Origin: Amorphochlora amoebiformis | Lineage: Eukaryota; Cercozoa; Chlorarachniophyceae | Reading direction: 5' to 3' | Assembly: GCA_054601695.1 (NCBI GenBank) | Contig: BAAHQB010000061.1 | Location: 744,001-808,000 of the forward strand | Length of the DNA stretch: 64,000 nt | Shown: positions 50,513 to 64,000 of the stretch, piece by piece | Layout of the letters: the number at the start of each line of letters is the position of its first letter | Numbering within the stretch: the first letter of the stretch is position 1 | Translations under genes and position numbers: made by a program | Notes under the pieces: generated by a model | Database searches by the model: none | Seen by the model: only the letters and a program-made list of their open reading frames with translations | Told to the model about the DNA's origin: nothing

Positions 50513-50543
<31 letters not shown>

Positions 50544-50868
50544 TATATATATGTGTGTATATACCCATATGTATATATATTATATATATATACACACACA
50601 CGTACATATACATATATATATATATATTATATATATATACATATATATATATCTATAAATATATTTTATACATAAATCTCTCTATATATGTATATATCTA
50701 TCTATCAATATACATATATATGTATATATTTATATGTTTACACATATATACACATATATACACATATATAGAAACATAAGTGTAAGCGATATATTATATC
50801 CGTATATGTATGTGCTTTAGGATACATAATACACATGCTTAAAGTGCATATATCAATTTACATAGGTC

Positions 50869-50926
<58 letters not shown>

Positions 50927-51086
50927 TATATGCAGTGATATAATGTAAATATAATGTACATTCGTCATATAGATAATTACATGTATTATGTGCATAAATA
51001 CTCACAAATGCACGTACATAAATACAAAAGAATATGTTTGTATTAATATATATATATATATATATATATTTCTTACATACATACAT

Positions 51087-51131
<45 letters not shown>

Positions 51132-51810
51132 TATATATATAAATGTAAGTATAGATATATTGTAATATTTACACACATACACAAAAACATACATACATTC
51201 ATATGTATAAATATACTTAGGCGTATACATATATATATATATATAATACACACATATATATATATATATATATATACATACATACATACATATATACATA
51301 CATACATACATACACATAATAAACATATATATCACCCGACCTTATCCCAATATCGAAAGTCATTATCCGACCCCTCCAGGTATATATCTTCGCCCTTTAA
51401 CACCCCCCCCTTACCCTCTAGGCTCGCCCACTTAGGTGAATTCTCGTAAATTGATGACTCCTAAGAGGTTATTATATCTAATGGGGTGAAAACATTCTTG
51501 TTGTGTATATTATACATGCGTGTGTGTATATATGTTTGTATTTATGTATGGATGGTATGATATATATATATATATATTATATATGTATATTGTATTATAT
51601 TATGTTGTATTATATTATATATATATATATATACATACATTTATATATATATATTATATATATATATATACATGAATACTTATATATATTTATATATATT
51701 ATATATATGTATATATATATATGTATATATATGTATATATATATATATACATACATCATCGGAGACTGATTCTTCGAACTCAGAGCGTTGGGACATCTCC
51801 TATATATTAA

Positions 51811-51856
<46 letters not shown>

Positions 51857-51947
51857 TTATTATATATATATATTGTATATATAGTATATAGTGTATATAT
51901 GTATTAATCAATATATATATATATATATATAGTATATATGTACATAC

Positions 51948-52005
<58 letters not shown>

Positions 52006-52037
52006 TAACCAATAGATATAGTAAATAATACGGTATA

Positions 52038-52079
<42 letters not shown>

Positions 52080-52285
52080 TATATGAGTATATGAAAATAT
52101 TGTAGGGTTGAACCATCTACTTGTATTGATACTATATACGATATATATATATATATTATATATATATATATATATATAGATTTGTACATAAAAATGTATT
52201 TGATGTGTATATAGTATATATGTACATAAACATATAATTGATCTGTATATAATATGTGTGTGTATATAATATTATACATATATAT

Positions 52286-52330
<45 letters not shown>

Positions 52331-52458
52331 CAATGTGCATACTCTATATATATATATATGTATATATACAATATATATATATATATATATGTATATATAT
52401 GCTTTAGGTTACGATAGGGTCCAAAGCGAGACGATCCTCTGCAAGTTTCCTATATGTA

Positions 52459-52503
<45 letters not shown>

Positions 52504-52597
52504 CAAACGTATATATATATATATATGTATACATATATATATATATATATATATATATTCATAGACATACACCCTTCTATTCATACATATCGTATAT

Positions 52598-52641
<44 letters not shown>

Positions 52642-53163
52642 CACACATACACACCTCTATTCATAGATATCGTATATCACACATATTTTGTACATAACTA
52701 TGTACATACACTCCACAAACACATAAAAAGCAATATATTTTGGTACATAGATGCGTACATACACTCACAAACACATAAAAGCAATATATCTTGTGCAAAA
52801 CTATGTACATACACTCACAAATACATAAAAAAAAATACACTTTTTACCTGGTTATGTACATACGCTAGTGTGTAGTGTGTAATAATAGTTATGTACATAG
52901 TGTATTTTCGTGTCTAGTGTGCCACTTGCACGAAAACACCCAAAAAAAAAACATCATCCACTTTCCAACTCACCCACCACGTTTCCACTGGCGCCAAATC
53001 CCGGGGAGACCGCCTAATCCCGGCCAGCGACGAATCTCCACGCGTCTCCGATACTCCTCGGAGATTTTTAGAGATCCCCCGGGGATTTCCGGTGTTTCTG
53101 AGCGCTTTTGTGAGTTTTGGGGAGATTTGGGTTGTGGGGTGAGATAAAGCCGAGAGGAGGGCC
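50213..53163 (-). CDS. Phase-consistent exon chain of an unrecognised minus-strand gene
   Basis: Exons 52974-53163, 52413-52449 ([12 protein letters not shown]), 51755-51799 ([15 protein letters not shown]), 51341-51460 ([19 protein letters not shown], then [18 protein letters not shown]) and 50213-50238 join in phase. The first exon uses a CCCTAG acceptor at the end of a telomeric tract and a consensus GTGAGT donor; it encodes a Pro/Ser/Arg-rich segment ending [13 protein letters not shown]. The chain is acidic and probably disordered in the middle. A possible start exon lies upstream (53389-53407, ATG then MSTYPM, donor GTACGT). No family recognised. Confidence 0.5.
52555..52870. repeat. 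Tandem TATGTACATACACTCACAAACACATAAAA repeat
   Basis: About 60-bp units at 52690-52860, preceded by two copies of TTCATAGATATCGTATATCAC. Intronic to the minus-strand chain. Confidence 0.85.
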
Positions 53164-53238
53164 CTAGGGTTAGGATTAGGGTTAGGGTTAGGGTTAGGGT
53201 TAGGGTTAGGGTTAGGGTTAGGGTTAGGGTTAGAGTTG
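53164..53238. repeat. 75-bp GGGTTA tract abutting a minus-strand acceptor
   Basis: Nearly uniform GGGTTA. Read on the gene strand it ends CCCTAG, which is the acceptor of exon 52974-53163. Confidence 0.88.
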
Positions 53239-53528
53239 AGACTAGCGTTACGTAGGGTCGGGTTGGGTAGGCCAATTTATTTATATTATATGTTAGATGT
53301 TATGTGCGTGATATATTGTAGTATTCATATCTACTCTCTCTTGTGGTGAACATATGAATTTTACCTAAATATATACAGGTATACGTACCCATGGGATATG
53401 TAGACATTACTACTTATATAGCATTTATGTAGATGTGTATATATGTATACGTAAGTATTATATGTGTAATATATGTTTTTATATGTTTACGCATACATCT
53501 GTACAAACATATATGTATACATCTAAAC

Positions 53529-53588
<60 letters not shown>

Positions 53589-53694
53589 ATATACATATAT
53601 ACGTATTATATATATATATATATATATGTATAGGTATATATATATATGCATATATATATATATATATAAATATATATATATAAATATAATATTG

Positions 53695-53789
53695 ATTGGG
53701 ATTCGGGTTAGGATAGTGTAGGGTTACAGGTTGCTGGCATATTTTGTAACATATATATATATATATATATAAATACATATATATATACG

Positions 53790-53885
<96 letters not shown>

Positions 53886-53888
53886 TAC

Positions 53889-53919
<31 letters not shown>

Positions 53920-53962
53920 CACATACATATGCACACATACACACATGCACAATATATATACA

Positions 53963-53997
<35 letters not shown>

Positions 53998-54006
53998 CTA
54001 ATTAAC

Positions 54007-54068
<62 letters not shown>

Positions 54069-54284
54069 CTATCTAATCAAGTCTATATATAAAATATATG
54101 ATTATCCGTATACACACACACACATATATATATGTGTATATATATTATATATATATGTATATATTGACATAAATATATACATATATATACATATACATAT
54201 ACATATATTATATTTATTTTTGTTCATTAGTATAGGATAGTACAGGGTTACCGGTTGGTAGAAGCTGAGGATATAGACACTATC
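53695..54284 (-). repeat. Exon-like segment 54253-54284 and a second donor copy near 53700
   Basis: Minus-strand exon candidate: acceptor CTACAACAG, reading IVSISSASTNR, donor GTAACCCTG. A diverged copy of the donor region (CAACCTGTAACCCTACACTATCC) lies 560 bp downstream at about 53700-53735. (TA)n in between. Confidence 0.45.
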
Positions 54285-54302
54285 TGTTGTAGGTCTAATA
54301 TT

Positions 54303-54368
<66 letters not shown>

Positions 54369-54593
54369 TATCTATATATATATATAATAAATAACATATG
54401 TATATATATATATATATATATATAAAGCGATGACGGTGTAGTTATGTTCGGTCATGTTTAATGGTGTATATATATATATATGTATATATGCATATTAATA
54501 AATAATGCACATATAATATATAATATATATATATATATATAAATATATGTTACATACATAAATACATACATATATATATATATATATATATGT

Positions 54594-54647
<54 letters not shown>

Positions 54648-54679
54648 TATATATATATATATGTATATATATAGTATGT

Positions 54680-54732
<53 letters not shown>

Positions 54733-54805
54733 GTATATATATATACATATATATAAATAAATATGTGTTTTATATGTCATATCGATACATATATATATAT
54801 ACATG

Positions 54806-54849
<44 letters not shown>

Positions 54850-54919
54850 GGTATGCATGTACTGATATATATATATTTATATGTATATATATATATATAT
54901 ATTAGTGTGTGTATAGTAC
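54285..54919. repeat. (TA)n intergenic or intronic DNA
   Basis: Near-continuous (TA)n. A short unique island at 54425-54465 (ATGACGGTGTAGTTATG) has no decisive splice bounds. Confidence 0.8.
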
Positions 54920-55104
54920 CTTGGTGTGAGATATTGATCTTTGTTACGTTCACTCTGCTGGCCTGCATATATATATATATATATATAATGTAATATATAT
55001 ATATATGTATACGTATATATGATGTAATGTATATATATACACATACACACAATATATACATACATATATATATATATATAATATATATTATATTGTATAT
55101 GCAT

Positions 55105-55135
<31 letters not shown>

Positions 55136-55136
55136 C

Positions 55137-58708
<3,572 letters not shown>

Positions 58709-59594
58709 GATCAACCTCTCACAGGTCGTACAACCCCACATTCTATCAATATCGTCGTCTCCGTGCAATTGTCCAAACGTACACGTGTTCCCACGGTTCA
58801 CCCCCCATCAGGGGTATACCAGCGTATATGAAATCACTCGTCGTGAGCCTCTGCGTACGTATTTACTTGGTCCATATGTGTGCTCAAACCCTCTAACCCG
58901 TGGTCGGCTACCTTCGCAGTGTTCGGCTCTCGAAATCTAACGGTGTCAATTCCCTTCTCCCTTCGTTCCCCCCTGGCCCCCTCCCCCCCACGGAGCACGA
59001 AAAGAGAGGGTAGTAGGCTTCCAGAAGTCTCCAGGGATCTCCAGAGGTGAAGGGTTGTGAGGGTGGTGAGAGCAAAGATGCAAATTGGGGGGGAGGAGGG
59101 CATATGTTGGGTTTCTTTTGTTTAATTTTTTCACCCTTTTTTCAGTTCGGAAAGGTAGGGTGGCTCATCCTCAAGGATAGACGAGAAAAGAGTAGAATGG
59201 GGAGAGGTATAGGCGCCAATGGGCAGGGCCGCGGGGTTGGGATTTGACCTCCAACAGCCGAAGAGTTGATTTCACTTTTTCAAATGTCACTTGAGGTGAC
59301 AACTTGACATAACCTCTAATAGTGTATAAGACACGTGGATATTATTATTAGAGGGCCACGGAGCCCACGAACCATGGAGGATTGACCTGGATGGTCACGA
59401 ATTAATCCCCTCACGTGGGGTTATTGATACCCGGTAATGAGCGACGAAGGGCGGCCTTTCGCCGCGCTGATCAGAGGCTGGTGTTCGTGCTTTAAAAAAA
59501 AAAGTTGCGGATATCAGAAGATATGGGGTAGGTTTGGGTACCGGGCCGGGAGCGGGGCTATGATATATTTTATATATATATATATATATATTTC

Positions 59595-59683
<89 letters not shown>

Positions 59684-59723
59684 ATATATATATTTATACA
59701 TATATATATTTTTATATATATGT

Positions 59724-59767
<44 letters not shown>

Positions 59768-59833
59768 TATATATGTATATATTATGTATATATCATAATA
59801 TAATCATTGCATAAATATGTAATATTACATATG

Positions 59834-59869
<36 letters not shown>

Positions 59870-60005
59870 TACCATAGTATATATTTATATAATATTATGT
59901 CATACCCTTATATTTAATATAATTATGCATACATATTTACATATATATATATATACACACACATATATATATATATATATATACATATATAATATTATAT
60001 ATATA

Positions 60006-60049
<44 letters not shown>

Positions 60050-60053
60050 GATA

Positions 60054-60089
<36 letters not shown>
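58709..60089. other. Region upstream of the minus-strand gene, with a candidate plus-strand start
   Basis: 58709-59560 is non-repetitive and GC-balanced, so probably promoter or unannotated exons. ATG at 59437 on the plus strand opens [15 protein letters not shown] before a possible GTGTTC donor, a candidate first exon of a divergent gene. 59565-60080 is (TA)n. Confidence 0.4.
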
Positions 60090-60098
<9 letters not shown>

Positions 60099-60196
60099 TT
60101 CAACTTTATGAAATTACACCAAAACCTATCTTCTTGTGAAACATACGTTATTGGAGGTAAATGATCGTTTGAGAAAATGTGTGTATCCAATAGATC
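60090..60196 (-). CDS. Short open segment, possible exon
   Basis: Minus-strand ATG at 60196 opens MDLLDTHIFSNDHLPPITYV and continues QEDRFWCNFIKLKY into (TA)n. It sits in a non-repetitive island downstream of the mannitol dehydrogenase. No family recognised; it could be chance. Confidence 0.25.
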
Positions 60197-60674
60197 CATG
60201 ATTTTCCATTTAGCAGTACTGGTATATATATATATACAGTATATAATAGCTACTGCACATACAACAACAGCGATCATCATGCAGTGCTTCGGCTATGTCA
60301 CTATCTAGTGCCCACCGTAATTATATATCATCTGCAATGAGCCGGTGACGTTTAATCAATAACAGGTCAAATAGTACAATTATTCAGATATATAGTATAT
60401 ATATGGCTGATACACGGCCCGTGGACGGTGTATCTGTTTATCTAAGCATATAATTATATGCATATACTAGTGACTATGATGTATGTATGTATTATTTTAC
60501 AATTGTACTATGAATAACTAATTACAATGTATACCAAACGATTGAAGGACTAACATGACATTTGATTCTTGATAACTTGCATTTCAAAGGGCACCATCGA
60601 CATTCAACTAATTCAGATTCAAGTTACAGTTCTTGATTCCGAATGCAATGAATGAGGTATCATTAAGCTGCCTT
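60197..60674. other. Downstream flank of the mannitol dehydrogenase-like gene
   Basis: AT-rich and mostly non-repetitive, without a supported exon. The 3' untranslated region of the dehydrogenase is expected here. Confidence 0.5.
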
Positions 60675-62255
60675 CTAAGTACGGGCGACTATGACCTTCT
60701 GAGTTGGGGCGATTACCCTTAGTTTTTGTGCCCTGGAGGTCTGTGGTTGCGCTGCTGCTCCAAAGAATGTCTTGCGGAGCATGGATAAGAATTCCCATCT
60801 CCTGAGCGTAGTTTGCTTGGGTGACGACGGCTCTTGCCTGTCCAATTCACGCTTGCGCTTCTCCTCTGCGATTGGTGTTGCGCGCCTGACGAGTAAACCG
60901 ACGGCCTTGTTGATAATCTCGACTGTGACCTCCGGACGGTTGCGTCCTTCGGCTGCTCGAAGAATGGCTTCCGGGGAACCGACTTGCTCTCTACTTAAGA
61001 GCAACAGAGTATCCAGGACATTTTTTAATCGTCCATTGTACCTCCTCACAACGCCTCCGCTGAGAACTCGCCCGGTGGTATCAGGCACATGCGAGAACCT
61101 CTGTAGAGTTGTCCAAGCATAGTCGAGCAGACAGCGCAGAGCTTTTGCTTCAGAGTCGGTGTTGTGAGCTCCCTTGATAACATCCATGGGGAACTCGGTC
61201 GTAACAATATAGCATCTAGCCACAAGCCAGGCCCAGATCATCTGCTTTTGGGCAGCATCGGCATGCTCGTAGTCGAGGAGGTCGAAGTTCCCCGGCAGAT
61301 CCATTTTGTTGATACACTTAACCTCATCCAGCTTCTTAATGAGGGTCAGGAACGCGAGAGTAGTGTGTGTGCCGTTAACCAGCAGGATCTTTCGCCTACT
61401 GAAGTACTCGGCCTGGGCTTCAGTATCGGTTGTCAAAACTGTCGGGCCAGCGAACGGTAGCTCGTGAACGGTGCTCTTAGTCTCCGACTCTTCGTCGGGC
61501 GAGTCAGTCTCAGATGGTACGGAAAGGTTGCTGACTGCGCTTAGATTGCTCGGGGTGAACTGAAGACTACGTGGTCCGCGAGATATAGGCATGTCACTCT
61601 CGTCAGCATCCGTTGTTTCTCTATCATCGTCAGGTTTATTCACTCGCGACGATGAGGAGGTCTCATGTTCAGGCAAGACGACGATCTGGCCAGTCCACGG
61701 CTCAGTCTTCACTTCAACGGTGCCATCCAAGCCGATTGTCCGAGAAGAACAAATCCTGTCCACCATGCAAGGAACGACGCGTAGGCGGCCGTCAAGTTCT
61801 TGAGCGAGTTCTTCGACGGCCTTGTGATCGTTCTCGCAGGCGTAGAGCTTGGGAGGATTCGAAGAAACCGGAAGTCGTCCCAAGATAGCCTTGATACCAG
61901 GGAGACCCTTGTTAAGCGAGCAAGAGAACGAGCGAGCTTTGCGAACTGCATCAAGGAGGGACTTGCCACTCTCTGCGCACACAAAGTACGGTCCTTCCCC
62001 AGGTCGCATTTTGGAGCCCCAGTTACGCCCGTGGAGGAAGCGCAGAGGCTTCCCCACGGCCTTGCCGTTGATCTTGACGGTTATGTTCTCCACATTCTTC
62101 TGGATCAAGCGAGTCCACGATTTGGACGGCCTCTGGATGATGGCATAGTCATCGCAGCCCGACTCAATGGCATTGAGAAGCAGGCCAAGCCCGATCTTCC
62201 CTGCGCCGAAGTGGAGGTGTAAGCTGGGTCGCTTGTTGATGTTGTTGTTGAGCAT
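60675..62255 (-). CDS. mtlD: Mannitol-1-phosphate 5-dehydrogenase-like protein (long-chain polyol dehydrogenase), intronless
   Basis: Likely interconverts fructose-6-phosphate and mannitol-1-phosphate with NAD(H). A single uninterrupted 526-codon frame opens with ATG. Residues 13-29 (HLHFGAGKIGLGLLLNA) are the N-terminal Rossmann motif, Gly17/19/22/24. YACEND (138-143) and VPCMVDRI (161-168) match conserved blocks of the family. The substrate motif is KILLVNGTH (289-297): Asn294 and His297 fit K-x5-N-x2-H, but the position six before Asn is Arg288, with Lys289 next to it. It is longer than the usual 380-390 residues because of a Ser/Asp/Glu-rich insert at about 198-262 and a basic C-terminal extension. 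It has no introns and moderate GC, unlike its neighbours, which suggests transfer, retrocopying or a different gene age. Mannitol-1-phosphate versus another polyol is inference. Confidence 0.7.
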   Translation of the reverse strand: MLNNNINKRPSLHLHFGAGKIGLGLLLNAIESGCDDYAIIQRPSKSWTRLIQKNVENITVKINGKAVGKPLRFLHGRNWGSKMRPGEGPYFVCAESGKSLLDAVRKARSFSCSLNKGLPGIKAILGRLPVSSNPPKLYACENDHKAVEELAQELDGRLRVVPCMVDRICSSRTIGLDGTVEVKTEPWTGQIVVLPEHETSSSSRVNKPDDDRETTDADESDMPISRGPRSLQFTPSNLSAVSNLSVPSETDSPDEESETKSTVHELPFAGPTVLTTDTEAQAEYFSRRKILLVNGTHTTLAFLTLIKKLDEVKCINKMDLPGNFDLLDYEHADAAQKQMIWAWLVARCYIVTTEFPMDVIKGAHNTDSEAKALRCLLDYAWTTLQRFSHVPDTTGRVLSGGVVRRYNGRLKNVLDTLLLLSREQVGSPEAILRAAEGRNRPEVTVEIINKAVGLLVRRATPIAEEKRKRELDRQEPSSPKQTTLRRWEFLSMLRKTFFGAAAQPQTSRAQKLRVIAPTQKVIVART

Positions 62256-62935
62256 ATTGGTAATTGGTCACTTGAATTCTGATGAAGGCTGTGTTGGCAC
62301 AAGGTTGCTTTGGCACCTCTCACATGACATCATGTGACCACTGTGAGTCTTAGACCTCTAAGACTATTGGTGACCTTTAATATTAGGAAATTTCCAGAAA
62401 CTTCGAGACAATCTATGTTCCAGAAGGAATGCCGATATATTAAATAATTAAAACTTTTTGTGTTTTTAGATATCTCGCGTAAATTTATATGGAACTGATA
62501 GATATTCAATATGTGACAGTGTAGAATAATACTTTAAATTTGTCGGTTGAATATTGTCACGTCGCTCTCCTGAAAAGAGAACTGGGCCTCCTGGAAACGA
62601 CATAGCCCCTCCCCCCCCCTCCTTCTCGGCCTCAGCAGCGGGGGCCCACCAAAAGGAAGGTTGTAAAGCATGAATGTATACGCGTGTGAAGATTTAATTG
62701 GTGTTTGTGCTACGTGAGGGCGTGTTCAGTAGCAATTAATGCACCCATGTATATTTCGGTAAGTTTGTGGGTGTATGTGCACATTATAAATCTATTTGTA
62801 TTTATGTATTTATGTATGTAAAGTAGTGTACATACATGGTATGTATTTATAATATATATACATATACATATATTCGTTCATGAATACACATTATGTATGT
62901 AAAATGTATATACACACATGCACACGTGTATTTGT

Positions 62936-62988
<53 letters not shown>

Positions 62989-63042
62989 CACACACATATA
63001 TTTCTACATAAGCCCATATATTACAATACTACACCAATCAGG
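62256..63042. other. Upstream flank of the dehydrogenase gene
   Basis: Non-repetitive AT-rich DNA to about 62760, then (TA)/(CA) repeats. A C-rich run (CCCCTCCCCCCCC) lies at 62608. No supported exon. Confidence 0.5.
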
Positions 63043-63120
63043 ATGAAAAGCAGGTCTTCAAACGTTGCCGTTTACGTCAGGGGTATCCCTAAAACTTTTA
63101 AGACAAGAGACAAAATGCAT
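63043..63120 (+). CDS. Candidate first or internal exon of an unrecognised plus-strand gene
   Basis: Follows AATCAG and opens ATG with MKSRSSNVAVYVRGIPKTF, then KTRDKMH before a GTAGGA donor. VAVYVRGIP loosely resembles the RNP2 strand of an RRM domain, but nothing else confirms this. The window ends in repeat before a second exon can be found. Confidence 0.35.
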
Positions 63121-63282
63121 GTAGGAGAAAAGAGAGAGGGACTCTCAACTGCCAGACTCCATCTGGGATTGAACTTTTTTTTTTGTTTTTTTTGTATATA
63201 TATATATATACACACACACATATATACATATATATGTATAATTACTGCCCTATTACCCTTATTTGGAGGGTGGTTTGAGTGG

Positions 63283-63395
<113 letters not shown>

Positions 63396-63620
63396 AAGGA
63401 TCTCTGAGGGTGAGAGGGTGACAGTGAAAAACTTCTCTGGGAAAGGAGGGGGGGAGAGGAAGAAAGCTTATTTGAATTATATACCATATATATATATATA
63501 TGTAGATACATATATATATATATATATATTTATACATTTATATGTTATATGTATATATATTTATATGTATGTACACATATATTTATATATCTATGTATGT
63601 TTATAGGTATATATACATAC

Positions 63621-63651
<31 letters not shown>

Positions 63652-63762
63652 TACATATATACTTATACGATATATTACACATACATACCTCAATATATAT
63701 TGTATACATACACATATATATATATATATATATATATATGTAGGTGTATATATATATATATA

Positions 63763-63812
<50 letters not shown>

Positions 63813-63830
63813 TACACACACACACACACA

Positions 63831-64000
<170 letters not shown>

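Noticed and set aside
52875-53147. 90-codon plus-strand frame rich in Arg and Pro
   Set aside because: It is the antisense of the minus-strand exon 52974-53163, which has a consensus GTGAGT donor, an acceptor, and phase continuity downstream.
61164-61460. Plus-strand frames across the dehydrogenase (60772-62222)
   Set aside because: They are antisense shadows of the 526-codon gene.

Overview
This is nuclear DNA of a eukaryote, most likely a unicellular protist or alga; I cannot name the species. The evidence is short exons with GT-AG splice sites in continuous phase, human-type TTAGGG/CCCTAA tracts spread through the interior, and (TA)n, (GA)n and (TG)n microsatellites that make up most of the sequence. 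Nearly every long open frame here is microsatellite translation. The real genes are chains of 8-160 nt exons scattered through repeats, and I rebuilt them by hand from splice sites, phase and family motifs.

Layout. (1) 1-20,591, plus strand: a TPR plus aspartyl/asparaginyl beta-hydroxylase gene (AspH family), 5' end outside the window, 26 exons traced to its stop codon. (2) 21,189-21,950, minus strand: a complete five-exon mitochondrial [2Fe-2S] ferredoxin with an enlarged cluster loop. (3) 22,129-29,612, plus strand: a complete 13-exon iron superoxide dismutase with an N-terminal hydrophobic leader, head to head with the ferredoxin. (4) About 30,100-58,708, minus strand: many exon islands with good splice sites and partly continuous phase, belonging to one or more unrecognised genes. 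(5) 60,675-62,255, minus strand: an intronless, 526-residue mannitol-1-phosphate dehydrogenase-like gene. (6) 62,256-64,000: intergenic DNA, one candidate exon, and a terminal (CT)n run.

Two structural signals stand out. First, the telomeric tracts are not chromosome ends: they sit inside introns and often form the splice junction itself (donors GTTAGGG or GTAACCC, acceptors CCCTAG or CCCTACAG). One 72-nt intron (2757-2828) is almost pure CCCTAA repeat. Second, introns repeatedly carry tandem copies of the neighbouring exon end with its splice site; the clearest case is the metal-ligand exon of the superoxide dismutase, present once in full and four times in part.

The ferredoxin (Fe-S cluster assembly/electron transfer), Fe-SOD (superoxide removal) and AspH (Fe/2-oxoglutarate oxygenase) are all iron enzymes, but their adjacency may be coincidence apart from the shared ferredoxin/SOD promoter interval.
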